This document shows, piece by piece, positions 16,443 to 25,856 of a stretch of 64,000 nucleotides of DNA. Source of the DNA: Clostridiales bacterium (GTDB taxonomy: Bacteria > Bacillota > Clostridia > Christensenellales > Aristaeellaceae); the NCBI GenBank assembly GCA_004556545.1, contig SFGO01000005.1, positions 1 through 64,000 on the forward strand, in the 5' to 3' direction. The notes beneath the pieces are model-generated. The model did not search any database and had not been told where the DNA came from. It saw only the letters and a program-made list of their open reading frames with translations. The translations under genes were made by a program, and so were the position numbers. Each line of letters begins with the position of its first letter. Position 1 is the first letter of the stretch.

Positions 16443-17650
16443 CAAGCTTCCTCCCCCGCCAGTTCCTTCAGAATGGCCTCCAGCCAATCCATATGCCGCT
16501 GCTTGGTAAAGTGGCCTTCGTAATAGGCTCGGCCCCGTTCTCCCATGGACTGACGCTCTTCCTCGCTGCACAGCAGAAATTTCCGAACCGTTTCAGCAAA
16601 TGCCTCCGGATTTTCCGGGGCGGCGCAAAGCCCGCATTTTGCCTGTTCAATCACATAGGCGGCCTCTCCGCCGATGGAACCAAGAACGGGTTTTCCGGCG
16701 GCCATATAGGTCTGTACCTTGCCGGGCAGCGTATCGCTGACCAGTGGATCATCCCGCATGCTGACCAGCAGTGCGTCGGCCATAGCGTAAAATTCCGGCA
16801 TTTCTTCCAGCGGCCGTCTGCCGTAAAAACGAACCTGTTTGCCCAGCTGGCGTTCGTCCGCCAAGCGGCGGCAGGCTTCTTCGCAGGCTCCGTCGCCTAC
16901 GATGTGCCAGCGAATTTTCTCGTTTTTCAGCAGCGCCGCCGCCTCCATCAAAGTCTCCACGCTCTGCATTTTCCCGATATTGCCCGCAAAAACCAGATGC
17001 GTCCAGCCATCCGGCTGTTTCACCGGCAATTTCTGCTCAAACACGCCGTCGGCAAACTGGGGCAGATATTCGTCGTCGCTCACGAGAATCCCGTGGGTTT
17101 GCTTCAAATACTGCTGGAAGCGTTTGGAGGAATAGACCAGCTTGTCGGCCCGGCTGTAGATCCGGCGGCTGACCCGCTTCATAAACCGGTACAGCAGCGC
17201 TGTTTCGGGAACGTTCATGGCGGCAAGACAGGCGGGCCAAATGTCCATGATATAGATCAGCAGCTTCTTTTGGGGCCAGAAAGTCCGCAGAAAAGCGCCC
17301 GGCAGGCTCATCAATACCGGCGAGGTGGAGAAGGCATAGATAACGTCAAAATCCTTCTTCATCCACAGCGCATGATGGCAGGCAGACAGCATGTAGCTGA
17401 CATAATTGAGCGCAAGCCCGACTTTTCCGGGCTTGCGTCCAATCTCGAAGCAGCGTCGGATTTCAACGCCGTTTCGAACCTGTCTGCGGTTTTGATGGCG
17501 GCGGTACTCCTCGGGAATCACGCCGGTGGGATAATTGGGCAGACCGACCAAAGCGGTCACCTGATGGCCGCGCCGCACCAATTCCTCGCTGATTTCCGTC
17601 ACACGGAAGTTTTCCGGCCAGTAATGCTGGCAAACCACCAGTATCTTCAT
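16442..17650 (-). CDS. Glycosyltransferase, WbuB-like GT4
   Basis: This 402-residue protein begins MKILVVCQHYWPENFRVTEI, the typical start of WbuB-like family 4 glycosyltransferases acting in O-antigen or capsule synthesis. The C-terminal half has FAGNIGKMQSVETLMEAA and the donor-binding PGKVQTYMAAGKPVLGSI. The ATG at 17650 is favoured by an AAGGATG element upstream; an ATG five codons earlier lacks spacing for a site. It starts 33 bp after the deaminase gene. A perfect 10-bp stem with 7-base loop lies in the coding region at 17411-17437, near the 5' end of the gene. The donor sugar is unknown. Confidence 0.85.
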   Translation of the reverse strand: MKILVVCQHYWPENFRVTEISEELVRRGHQVTALVGLPNYPTGVIPEEYRRHQNRRQVRNGVEIRRCFEIGRKPGKVGLALNYVSYMLSACHHALWMKKDFDVIYAFSTSPVLMSLPGAFLRTFWPQKKLLIYIMDIWPACLAAMNVPETALLYRFMKRVSRRIYSRADKLVYSSKRFQQYLKQTHGILVSDDEYLPQFADGVFEQKLPVKQPDGWTHLVFAGNIGKMQSVETLMEAAALLKNEKIRWHIVGDGACEEACRRLADERQLGKQVRFYGRRPLEEMPEFYAMADALLVSMRDDPLVSDTLPGKVQTYMAAGKPVLGSIGGEAAYVIEQAKCGLCAAPENPEAFAETVRKFLLCSEEERQSMGERGRAYYEGHFTKQRHMDWLEAILKELAGEEA

Positions 17651-17683
17651 GAAAGCATCCTTCATCCTTGCAGGTTTCGTGTT

Positions 17684-19006
17684 TTATGCTTCGGCGCTTT
17701 TCCGGGCCTTTTCGAAAATCGCTTCTTTTTCCTTCCGGGCGCGTTCCGTCACAGCCTTGGGATCCAGCGTGAAATAACGTCCCTCCTGATACAGCACCCG
17801 GCCGTCCACCATGGTCATGGTCACGTCCCCGCCGTTCACCGCGTAGATCAGATCGCTTTCGGGGTCGTTCCACGGGCAGCAGTTGCAGCCTGTCATATCC
17901 ACCAGAATCACATCCGCCAGATAGCCGGGCTTCAACAGCCCCAGATCCCGATAGCCCAGCGCCTCCGCGCCGGTGCTGGTAGCGGCGGCCAACACCTGCG
18001 CCGGGGATACCACCGTCGGGTCCAGCGTCGTGCCCTTCTGCAGCATGGGCATCAGCTTGATTTCTTCCCAGAGATTCAGGTTGTTGTTGCTGGCAACGCC
18101 GTCCGTTCCCAGCGTTACCTTGCAGCCTGCCGCCAGCATTTTCGCAATGGGCGCCACGCCGCTGGCCAGCTTCAGGTTGCTGACGGGATTATGAATGATA
18201 TAAACGCCCTTTTCGGCAAAAAGGCGAATGTCTTCGTCATCCATCCAGACGCAGTGAGCGGCCAGCAGCGGGCCGTCCAGCATGCCCAGTTCCTCCAGAT
18301 ACTGAGGCGGCGTTTTGCCCCGGCGCTGCAGGCTTCCGTCACGATCTGCCCGGGTCTCGCTGACGTGAAGATGAATGGCTGCATTCAGTCTGCGGGCTTC
18401 CTCCACGGTGCGTTCCATCACCTTGCGGGTGGTGGCTCCTTCGCTGTGCGGGGCCAGATTGACGTGGATGCGGTTGCCCGCCGCGCCGTTCCACTTTTCC
18501 GCAAAGGCAATGCCGGGCAGCAGGTCGGAGCAGCTTTCATCAAAATCCACCACGCCGTGGCCCAGCATGGCCCGCATGCCGCTTTCCTGAACGCTTTCCC
18601 CCATCCGATCCATATGGAAATACATATCGTTAAAGGAGGTGGTGCCGTATCGCAGCATTTCCAGCGTGCCCAGATCCGTACCGGCGCGCACTGCATCATC
18701 GGTCAGGAATTTTTCCAGCGGCCAGATGGCTTCCTGAAGCCAGCGATCCAGCGGCAGATCGGCTCCCACGCTGCGGAACAGCGTCATGGGCGTATGGGTG
18801 TGCAGATTGCACAGGCCCGGCATGGCCAGCGCGCCCTTGCCGTCGACCACCTGTTCTGCCTCAAACGCCGGGGCTTCTTCCCGCTTTCCGGCGTAGACGA
18901 TACGGTTTCCGTCGATCAGGATTTCCGCATCCCGCAGAAAAGGAATGTTTCGGTCGCCGGCCACCACGCCGGGCGTCATCCAGATATGAGTGATTCGCGT
19001 CCGCAT
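17684..19006 (-). CDS. mtaD: 5-Methylthioadenosine/S-adenosylhomocysteine deaminase
   Basis: The 440-residue enzyme belongs to the metal-dependent amidohydrolases. The metal ligands are HTH (about residues 67-69), the His of HVSETR (about 214), the His of AAHCVW (about 245) and the Asp of LGTDGVASNNNLNLWEE (about 300). These are the signatures of the MTA/SAH deaminase (TrzN/AtzA-like) group, which deaminates S-adenosylhomocysteine or methylthioadenosine to the inosyl forms and thereby recycles the by-product of methyltransferases. It lies 25 bp downstream of hslU and 33 bp upstream of the glycosyltransferases. The exact substrate within the group is inferred. Confidence 0.85.
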   Translation of the reverse strand: MRTRITHIWMTPGVVAGDRNIPFLRDAEILIDGNRIVYAGKREEAPAFEAEQVVDGKGALAMPGLCNLHTHTPMTLFRSVGADLPLDRWLQEAIWPLEKFLTDDAVRAGTDLGTLEMLRYGTTSFNDMYFHMDRMGESVQESGMRAMLGHGVVDFDESCSDLLPGIAFAEKWNGAAGNRIHVNLAPHSEGATTRKVMERTVEEARRLNAAIHLHVSETRADRDGSLQRRGKTPPQYLEELGMLDGPLLAAHCVWMDDEDIRLFAEKGVYIIHNPVSNLKLASGVAPIAKMLAAGCKVTLGTDGVASNNNLNLWEEIKLMPMLQKGTTLDPTVVSPAQVLAAATSTGAEALGYRDLGLLKPGYLADVILVDMTGCNCCPWNDPESDLIYAVNGGDVTMTMVDGRVLYQEGRYFTLDPKAVTERARKEKEAIFEKARKSAEA

Positions 19007-19031
19007 CAGCGAGCTTCCTCCTTTGCGCAGA

Positions 19032-20399
19032 TCAGAGAATATACCGCTTCAGATCCATGGTAACGTCATCCTGTCCCAAATGCTCAATGACGTAATCCCC
19101 GTTGATATTCAGATAAACATTGGGCATGTCGTCGCCGCCCGCGTTAAAGCTGATGTCCTCCAGCAGCTTTTCAAACACGGCATGCAGCCTGCGCGCGCCG
19201 ATATCCTCCTTGGTCTCGTTCAGCACATAGGCGGCGCTGGCAATCGCGTCGATAGCGCTGTCCTCAAAGGACAAAAACACCTTATCCACCGCCAGCAGGG
19301 CTTCGTACTGCCGGGTCAGTGCGTTCTCCGGCTGCGTCAGGATGGCCTTGAAATCGTCCTGCGTCAGGCTCTTGAGCTGCACATGCACCGGGAAGCGGCC
19401 CTGCAGTTCCGGAATCAGATCCGTTACCTTGGCCACATGGAACGCGCCCGCAGCGATAAAGAGCATATAATCCGTCCGCACGGCGCCGTATTTCGTATTC
19501 ACGGTGCAGCCTTCCACGATGGGCAGAATATCCCGCTGGACGCCTTCCCGGCTGACATCCGGGCCATGACCGCCATTGGAGCGGCCCGCCACCTTGTCGA
19601 TCTCATCAATGAAGACGATTCCCTGCTGTTCGGCCCGTCGAACGGCTTCTTCGCGAACCTCGTCTTCGTCGATCAGCTTGGCTTCTTCTTCCTCCAGCAG
19701 AATTTTCCGCGCGTCCTTTACCTTCACCCGGCGAATCTTGGTTTTCTTGGGCATCATACCGCCCATCATATCGCCGATGCTGATGGAATTTCCGCCCACT
19801 TCCAGCTCGGGCAGCGCGTCTTCCACTTCAATTTCCAATTCGCGATCTTCCAGCTCACCGGCCCGCAGCTTTTGAAGCACATCGTCCCGGCGCATAGACA
19901 GCTTGTTTTTTTCTTCCGGGGAAATTTCCGGCTCTTTTTTGGTGCCCAGCAGCATTTCCAGCGGATTCGCCGTCTGCTTTTTCGGGGGATTGACAAGCAA
20001 TTCAGCCAGACGATCCTCCGCCAACACCTGTGCGCGGGCTTCCACCTTCTGGGAGAACTCCTTACGCACCATCCGGATGGAGTTTTCCATCAGGTCGCGG
20101 ATAATGCTCTCCACATCGCGGCCCACATAGCCTACTTCGGTAAATTTCGTGGCTTCCACCTTGACAAAGGGAGCTTTGACCAGCTTGGCCAGACGGCGGG
20201 CAATTTCCGTTTTGCCCACGCCGGTAGGGCCGATCATCAAAATATTCTTGGGGCTGATCTCGCTGCGCATTTCTTCATCCAGGCACGAACGGCGATAGCG
20301 GTTCCGCAGGGCGATAGCCACCATGCGCTTGGCCTCGTCCTGGCCGATGATATACCGGTCCAGCTCACGAACGATCTCCCGGGGCGTCAATTCCTTCAT
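19032..20399 (-). CDS. hslU: HslU (ClpY), ATPase subunit of the HslVU protease
   Basis: The 455-residue AAA+ unfoldase has Walker A GPTGVGKT at residues 57-64, Walker B GIVFIDEIDK (about 265-274), the I-domain insertion rich in charged residues, and the C-terminal DLKRYIL that docks into HslV. The ATG at 20399 has GGAGG upstream; reading further upstream in frame gives sequence unlike HslU. It is 10 bp downstream of hslV. In Bacillus the pair is clpQ-clpY in the same trmFO-linked cluster. Function is energy-dependent protein degradation in the cytoplasm. Confidence 0.96.
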   Translation of the reverse strand: MKELTPREIVRELDRYIIGQDEAKRMVAIALRNRYRRSCLDEEMRSEISPKNILMIGPTGVGKTEIARRLAKLVKAPFVKVEATKFTEVGYVGRDVESIIRDLMENSIRMVRKEFSQKVEARAQVLAEDRLAELLVNPPKKQTANPLEMLLGTKKEPEISPEEKNKLSMRRDDVLQKLRAGELEDRELEIEVEDALPELEVGGNSISIGDMMGGMMPKKTKIRRVKVKDARKILLEEEEAKLIDEDEVREEAVRRAEQQGIVFIDEIDKVAGRSNGGHGPDVSREGVQRDILPIVEGCTVNTKYGAVRTDYMLFIAAGAFHVAKVTDLIPELQGRFPVHVQLKSLTQDDFKAILTQPENALTRQYEALLAVDKVFLSFEDSAIDAIASAAYVLNETKEDIGARRLHAVFEKLLEDISFNAGGDDMPNVYLNINGDYVIEHLGQDDVTMDLKRYIL

Positions 20400-20409
20400 G
20401 ATGAACCTC

Positions 20410-20943
20410 CTACAGCGTTTCCACGGTAATGTGGTCGTTGGTGTACACACAGATGGACGCGGCTACGTTCAGCGCCTCTACGGCAATATCCTCTGCGGAC
20501 ATATCCGTATTCTTGACCAGCGCGCGGGCAGCTGCCAGCGCGAAATTGCCGCCGGAGCCGATGGCCGCCACACCGTCGTCCGGGCTGATTACCTCGCCCG
20601 TGCCGCTCAAAATCAGCAGGGATTCCTTGTCGGCCACAATCAGCATGCTTTCCAGCTTGCGGGCGATCTGATCGCCGCGCCATTCCTGAGCCAGATTGAC
20701 CGCTGCCCGCTCCAGATTGCCGCCGCACTGCACCAGCTTTTCTTCGAAACGTTCACAAAGGCTGAAAGCGTCGGCCACCGACCCTGCAAAGCCCACAAGA
20801 ACCTGACCGTTGTAGACACGGCGGACTTTTTTGGCGGTAGACTTAAAAATCGTATGTTCTCCCATAGTGACCTGACCGTCTCCGGCCACGGCGATCTGAT
20901 TGCCCCGTTTGACGGCGCAAATCGTAGTACCCATCATTGCCAT
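20410..20943 (-). CDS. hslV: HslV (ClpQ), peptidase subunit of the HslVU protease
   Basis: The 177-residue protein is an N-terminal nucleophile peptidase. After the short MAMMG leader comes TTICAVKR, so Thr6 would be the catalytic N-terminal threonine after processing. It is followed by GDGQVTMG, the conserved Lys region KVRRVYNGQVLVGFAGSVAD and the IGSGGNFALAAARAL block. It is the threonine-type enzyme, unlike the serine-type ClpQ described in Bacillus subtilis. It sits directly upstream of hslU and downstream of the alpha/beta-hydrolase gene. Confidence 0.96.
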   Translation of the reverse strand: MAMMGTTICAVKRGNQIAVAGDGQVTMGEHTIFKSTAKKVRRVYNGQVLVGFAGSVADAFSLCERFEEKLVQCGGNLERAAVNLAQEWRGDQIARKLESMLIVADKESLLILSGTGEVISPDDGVAAIGSGGNFALAAARALVKNTDMSAEDIAVEALNVAASICVYTNDHITVETL

Positions 20944-20976
20944 CGCGTTTCACCTCGTTTTTTTGGTTTTGTGCGT

Positions 20977-22368
20977 CTATTCTTCCTCCGCCGGTTTCAG
21001 GCTGAGTATCCACTGTCCCAGACTGCGGCCCGCGCTTGGATCCAGCGTTGCCCCCAGCGAATACTGGGGCAGACCATAAGCGTCCGCAGAGGGGTCGCTC
21101 ATCAGCACATGATTCAATCCCGGGAAAGAGCGGTACGTCACATACTTAACGCCCTCGCCCACCTTCGTATAGTACTTGCGCCAGCCTTCATTTTCCGGCA
21201 CCAGCGGGTCGCTCTTGCCCTGCACGATATAGGTGGGCAAACGCAGTTTGCGGATCAGCTCAAAATGGTCCGTTTTCTGCAGCTCCCAGAAATAGTACAC
21301 GCTATGTCCGAAAATGGTTTCCGTCCGTTCTGAAGCCGTCTGTTCCTTCATCTTGGAAAGCTGATCCAGCGTATCCTGAAATGCCTTCCGTTCGTCGGCG
21401 GTATAGGCGCTCAGGTTGCGGTGGTTCAGCAGATACTCTCCATAAGAAAGGGCCGTAGAGCCGATCATGATGACAGCGCTGAACGTCCCTTCGGACGCTT
21501 GGGCGATCCGATGGGCCAATGTTCCGCCAAAGCCATGACCGGCCACAACGATCAGAGAAGAATCGACCAGCGGATTTTCAGCGAGGACTTTTCCCGCCAG
21601 AACCGCATCGTCCATCACTTCTTCCTCTACGGTTCGATTGGTGTCTTCGCCGTACAGGTAGGCCCGGTTATCATAGCGCAGGGTGGCGATGCCCAATTCC
21701 GCAAAGGTCTGCGCCAGCTCAGCAAAAAGATGGCTCGAGCCGAGCGTTTCATCCCGATCCATGGCTCCGCTGTCGTGTACCAGCACACAGGCGGGCACCG
21801 GATGATCCTGCGTCGCTTCGTCAGGCATAGTCAGGGTTCCCTTCAGCGGGAACGCATCCGTTCCGAAACTGATTTCCGTTTCGGTATATGCTTTTTCTTT
21901 CTCTCCCACCTGCACGGAAGGGTCATAGCTTTCCTTCTCTGCGGGGACGAACTGAACCGCCATCACTTCCCAGTCGTCTTCCTTGTTTTTGTGGGTGAAA
22001 TACAAATCCATATCCTGCTTTTCCATGCACAGATGAAGTACATGGGTTTTGAGCTGAAGCTCTTCCTCTTCAAAGCTGCGATAGCTGCCGAACTGAAGAA
22101 AGCGCCCCGTCATCCACTCCAAATCGGTCAAAAAGCATTCAAAGGTCTGCTGAGGCATATACCGGCGAATCTGCAGGTCGTAATAGCCCCAGAGACGGCT
22201 CATATCCCGTCCGCCGATATAGTCTTCCGCATACTGCTTGACGGTTTCCTCCGTCCATACAGGAACGCCGTCTTCCATCTGCTTGGATTTAGCCAGCGCC
22301 GCGACCGGCAGCACGCCCATCATCAGCACTACCAGCGCCAGAATCCATGCCATTCCTCTTCTGTTCAT
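20977..22368 (-). CDS. Secreted alpha/beta-hydrolase-like protein lacking the nucleophile serine
   Basis: This 463-residue protein has a signal peptide (1-27), an N-terminal helical domain and an alpha/beta-hydrolase domain (about 160-455) with HDSGAMDRDE. The nucleophile elbow, normally G-H-S-x-G-G, reads GHGFGG, so Gly279 replaces the expected serine. The acid (Asp in KSDPLVPE) and the histidine (GLNHVLMS) are in place. A single AGC-to-GGC change would explain this, so loss of activity, a sequencing error or a non-catalytic role are all possible. It occupies the position between trmFO and hslV where Bacillus has xerC/codV. Start at the ATG at 22368, 25 bp after trmFO. Confidence 0.8.
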   Translation of the reverse strand: MNRRGMAWILALVVLMMGVLPVAALAKSKQMEDGVPVWTEETVKQYAEDYIGGRDMSRLWGYYDLQIRRYMPQQTFECFLTDLEWMTGRFLQFGSYRSFEEEELQLKTHVLHLCMEKQDMDLYFTHKNKEDDWEVMAVQFVPAEKESYDPSVQVGEKEKAYTETEISFGTDAFPLKGTLTMPDEATQDHPVPACVLVHDSGAMDRDETLGSSHLFAELAQTFAELGIATLRYDNRAYLYGEDTNRTVEEEVMDDAVLAGKVLAENPLVDSSLIVVAGHGFGGTLAHRIAQASEGTFSAVIMIGSTALSYGEYLLNHRNLSAYTADERKAFQDTLDQLSKMKEQTASERTETIFGHSVYYFWELQKTDHFELIRKLRLPTYIVQGKSDPLVPENEGWRKYYTKVGEGVKYVTYRSFPGLNHVLMSDPSADAYGLPQYSLGATLDPSAGRSLGQWILSLKPAEEE

Positions 22369-22393
22369 CGTTCACGCCTCCCCGTATTCCGCT

Positions 22394-23713
22394 TCATTCC
22401 TTCGCCATATCGGCGACAATCTGCCTGACTTCCGCCAGCGCCCGTTCCGAAATCGCTTCATAACGAAGCTGCTTGTTTCGGATGCGTTTTTCTCCGGGTG
22501 CAACTTCCAGCTGATCGATTAGCCCGAACGTGCAGTTCATCGGCTGAAAACGGCTGTTGGGCGAGCTGACATAGCGTCCCATGGCCCCGATCGCCGTTTT
22601 CCCGCTGAAGTGAGGCGGCTCCTGCCCCTTTTCGCGATAAGCGGCGGAAAGTCCCGCCAGCAGGCCGCTGGCCGCGCTTTCCACGTAGCCCTCTACGCCG
22701 GTGATCTGCCCGGCGAAGGAAAGACGCGGCTCGGCAATGACCCGATAGGTATCATCCAGAAAGCCGGGGCTGTTCAGGAAGGTGTTGCGGTGCATCACGC
22801 CGTAACGGGCGAATTCCGCGTTTTCCAGTCCGGGAATCATGCTGAAAACGCGCCGCTGCTCCGGGAAGCGCAGCCGCGTCTGGAAACCGACGATATTGTA
22901 AAGGGTCGCGTTTTCGTTATCCTGCCGAAGCTGCACGACTGCAAAGGGCTCCTTGTCCGTCCGGGGATCCTTCAGACCCACGGGCTTGCAGGGGCCGAAG
23001 GCAATTACCATATCGCCCCGCTTGGCCATGCTTTCGATGGGCATGCATCCCTCGAAGACGGCTTTTTCTTCAAAACCGTGTACCTCGGCGGTTTCTGCCG
23101 TCTGCAATGCATGCACAAAGGCGAAATATTCCTCCTGCGTCATGGGGCAGTTCAGGTAATCCTCTCCCCGGTCATAGCGGGACATGCGGAAAACCTTGTC
23201 CATATCCAGACTGTCGGCCGTCACAATCGGGGCGGCGGCGTCATAAAAATGCAGCGTGGAAAGACCCTGCATCCGGGCAATCGTCTCCGAAAGGCCGTCG
23301 CTGGTCAACGGGCCGGTGGCGATGATCACCGTTCCCTCGGCCGGGATCTCCGTCACTTCTTCCGGGATTACGGTAATCAGCGGGTGCTGCCGGATGGCGC
23401 GGTCGATCCCCTCCGAAAAATGATCCCGATCCACGGCCAGCGCTCCGCCTGCTGGCACAGCCGTTTCATCGGCTACTCGCATAATCAGGGAATCAAGCAG
23501 GCGCATTTCCGCCTTCAGCAGTCCCACCGCGTTGGTCAGCCGGTCGCTGCGCAGGCTGTTGGAGCAGACCAGCTCCGCCATGGTATCCAGATGATGCGCC
23601 GGGGATTTCTTCCCGGGCTTCATTTCATATAGCCGGACAGGAATGCCCCGCTGCGCCAGCTGCCAGGCGGCCTCGCAGCCTGCCAGACCGCCGCCCAATA
23701 CCGTTACGCTCAT
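22394..23713 (-). CDS. trmFO: TrmFO, folate-dependent tRNA m5U54 methyltransferase
   Basis: The 439-residue flavoprotein methylates uridine 54 in the tRNA T-loop using methylenetetrahydrofolate and FAD. The FAD-binding VLGGGLAGCEAAWQLA lies at residues 4-19, followed by RLYEMKPGKKSPAHH and the diagnostic ELVCSNSLRSD. The C-terminal domain has the GAMGRYVSSPNSRFQPMN block with the usual YVSSPN motif. Length matches the family. Its ATG overlaps the topA stop codon by 4 bp (ATGA), the same gene order as in Bacillus (topA-gid). Confidence 0.96.
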   Translation of the reverse strand: MSVTVLGGGLAGCEAAWQLAQRGIPVRLYEMKPGKKSPAHHLDTMAELVCSNSLRSDRLTNAVGLLKAEMRLLDSLIMRVADETAVPAGGALAVDRDHFSEGIDRAIRQHPLITVIPEEVTEIPAEGTVIIATGPLTSDGLSETIARMQGLSTLHFYDAAAPIVTADSLDMDKVFRMSRYDRGEDYLNCPMTQEEYFAFVHALQTAETAEVHGFEEKAVFEGCMPIESMAKRGDMVIAFGPCKPVGLKDPRTDKEPFAVVQLRQDNENATLYNIVGFQTRLRFPEQRRVFSMIPGLENAEFARYGVMHRNTFLNSPGFLDDTYRVIAEPRLSFAGQITGVEGYVESAASGLLAGLSAAYREKGQEPPHFSGKTAIGAMGRYVSSPNSRFQPMNCTFGLIDQLEVAPGEKRIRNKQLRYEAISERALAEVRQIVADMAKE

Positions 23714-25845
23714 TCTTCGTCCTTCTCCTCTTTGGCAACTGTTTCTTTATACCGGCAGGTTTCGTTGGCGCACAGATGAATGTGCTCTCCGCGCTTGCCC
23801 CGTTTTTCGACCATATAGCTGCCGCACTTGGGGCATTTTTCAGGGATGGGCTTTTCCCAGCTGACGAAATCGCACTCCGGATATTTTTCGCAGCCGTAGA
23901 ACTTCCGATTTTTCTTGCTGGTCTTTTCCATCAGCCGCGCGCCGCACTTGGGGCAGGGCGTGTCGATATAGGTCAGGATGGGCTTGGCGTTGCGGCATTC
24001 CGGGAAATTGGGGCAGGCCAGGAAGCGGCCGAAGCGGCCCATTTTATAAACCATCATCGCGCCGCACTTATCGCAGAGCACGTCGCTGACTTCGTCCTGA
24101 ATTTCCACTTTTTCGATATGCTTTTCCGCTTCGTCCAGCATCTTTTCAAAGGGCGGATAAAAATCGCGCAGTACGGCGCGCCATTCCTCCTGCCCTTCTT
24201 CGACCTCGTCCAGCTTTTTTTCCATCTGGGCGGTAAAGTCCACATCCACGATCGGGGCGAAGTATTCCAGCATCACGTCGGTGACCATATAGCCCAGCTC
24301 GGTCGGATACAGGCGCTTCTTTTCCCGGCTCACATAGCCGCGGGAAAGAATGGTGGTGATGGTCGGCGCGTAGGTACTGGGCCGTCCGATACCCTTTTCC
24401 TCCAGTGTGCGCACCAGCGAGGCCTCCGTATACCGCGCAGGCGGCTGGGTGAAATGCTGCTCCGCATTGACGGAAGTAAAGCTGACGCTGCCGCCTTCCT
24501 CCAGCACCGGCAGGATGCTTTCCGGCGTTTCCTGCTCGTCGTCCGTACTTTCGATATAGACGGCGCGGTATCCGGCAAACGTCATATGCTCGCCGTAATA
24601 GCGCATCACGGCTCCCCCGCCGCTCAGATCGGCGGTCAGGGTCTGGAAGACCGCCGGTTTCATCTGGCTGGCCAGAAAACGGGTGTAGATCAGCCGGTAC
24701 AGATTGAACTGTTCTTTCGTCAGATAGGCCTTCACGCTTTCCGGCGTATGATCGACATAGGTAGGCCGAATGGCTTCGTGCGCGTCCTGCGCATTTTTCC
24801 GGCCCTTATACTGATTGGGCTTCTCCGGGCAGTATTCATTTCCGAACTGCGTCTGGATAAAGCCCCGGGCGGCGGCCACTGCTTCTTCGGACACACGGAC
24901 GCTGTCGGTACGGATGTAGGTCACCAGACCGACGGTTCCCGCCTTGCCGAGGTCGATGCCTTCGTAAAGCTGCTGCACCACCTGCATGGTCTTGGCCGTT
25001 GAGAAATTCAGCTTTCGGCTGGCTTCCTGCTGCAGGCTGGACGTGGTGAACGGCGGCTGGGGCCGCTTGAGCCTTTCCCCCTGCTTGCACTGGGATACGG
25101 TGAAGGCGGCGTTCAGAATCCGCTTTTTGGCGGCCTTGGCTTCCGCTTCGTTATGAATGACGGCTTTTTTGCCGTCCAGCAGCACCAGCTTCGCATCGCA
25201 GCTGACCTTCCGACCCTTCTGAGTCGGCGCTTCAAACTTGGCGGTCACATCCCAGTATTCCTCCGGGAGGAAGGCTTCGATTTCCCGTTCCCGGTCTACG
25301 ACCAGACGGGTAGCTACGCTCTGTACCCGTCCGGCGGACAGGCCCTTCTTGATCTTGGCCCAGAGCAGCGGGCTGATCTTGTAACCCACCAAACGATCCA
25401 GCGCGCGCCGCGCCTGCTGCGCGTCCACCCGATCCATGTCGATGGCCCGGGGATGGCTGATCGCGTCCTTCACGGCCTTTTTGGTGATTTCGTGAAACTC
25501 GATGCGGCACTTCTGCGCCGTATCGATGTCCAGCACATTGGCCAGATGCCAGGAAATGGCTTCTCCTTCGCGGTCAGGGTCGGTTGCGAGATAAATAACG
25601 TCCGCAGCCTTGGCTTCTTTGCGGATGCGCGCCAGAATATCGCCCCGGCCCCGAATGGTGATATATTTCATGGCAAAGTCGTGGCTGGGGTCTACGCCGA
25701 TCTGCGATTTGGGCAAATCGCGCACATGGCCCTGCGAGGCCTCCACCTTATAGCCCTTCCCCAGAAATTTTTCGATGGTCTTTGCCTTGGCCGGAGATTC
25801 CACAATCACCAGTTTCTGGCCCTGGCCGCGCTGCGTTGTTTCCAT
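23710..25845 (-). CDS. topA: DNA topoisomerase I
   Basis: The 711-residue type IA topoisomerase relaxes negative supercoils. The Toprim domain starts VIVESPAKAKTIEKFLG and contains YLATDPDREGEAISWHL. The catalytic tyrosine is Tyr310 in GLVTYIRTDS. At the C-terminus three Cys4 zinc-ribbon modules are visible (starting CDKCGAMM, CPKCGARL and CPKCGSYM, about residues 575-700). The gene lies 11 bp after dprA and overlaps trmFO by 4 bp. Length and domain order are normal for Firmicutes. Confidence 0.97.
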   Translation of the reverse strand: METTQRGQGQKLVIVESPAKAKTIEKFLGKGYKVEASQGHVRDLPKSQIGVDPSHDFAMKYITIRGRGDILARIRKEAKAADVIYLATDPDREGEAISWHLANVLDIDTAQKCRIEFHEITKKAVKDAISHPRAIDMDRVDAQQARRALDRLVGYKISPLLWAKIKKGLSAGRVQSVATRLVVDREREIEAFLPEEYWDVTAKFEAPTQKGRKVSCDAKLVLLDGKKAVIHNEAEAKAAKKRILNAAFTVSQCKQGERLKRPQPPFTTSSLQQEASRKLNFSTAKTMQVVQQLYEGIDLGKAGTVGLVTYIRTDSVRVSEEAVAAARGFIQTQFGNEYCPEKPNQYKGRKNAQDAHEAIRPTYVDHTPESVKAYLTKEQFNLYRLIYTRFLASQMKPAVFQTLTADLSGGGAVMRYYGEHMTFAGYRAVYIESTDDEQETPESILPVLEEGGSVSFTSVNAEQHFTQPPARYTEASLVRTLEEKGIGRPSTYAPTITTILSRGYVSREKKRLYPTELGYMVTDVMLEYFAPIVDVDFTAQMEKKLDEVEEGQEEWRAVLRDFYPPFEKMLDEAEKHIEKVEIQDEVSDVLCDKCGAMMVYKMGRFGRFLACPNFPECRNAKPILTYIDTPCPKCGARLMEKTSKKNRKFYGCEKYPECDFVSWEKPIPEKCPKCGSYMVEKRGKRGEHIHLCANETCRYKETVAKEEKDEE

Positions 25846-25856
25846 AGTCGTCCTCC

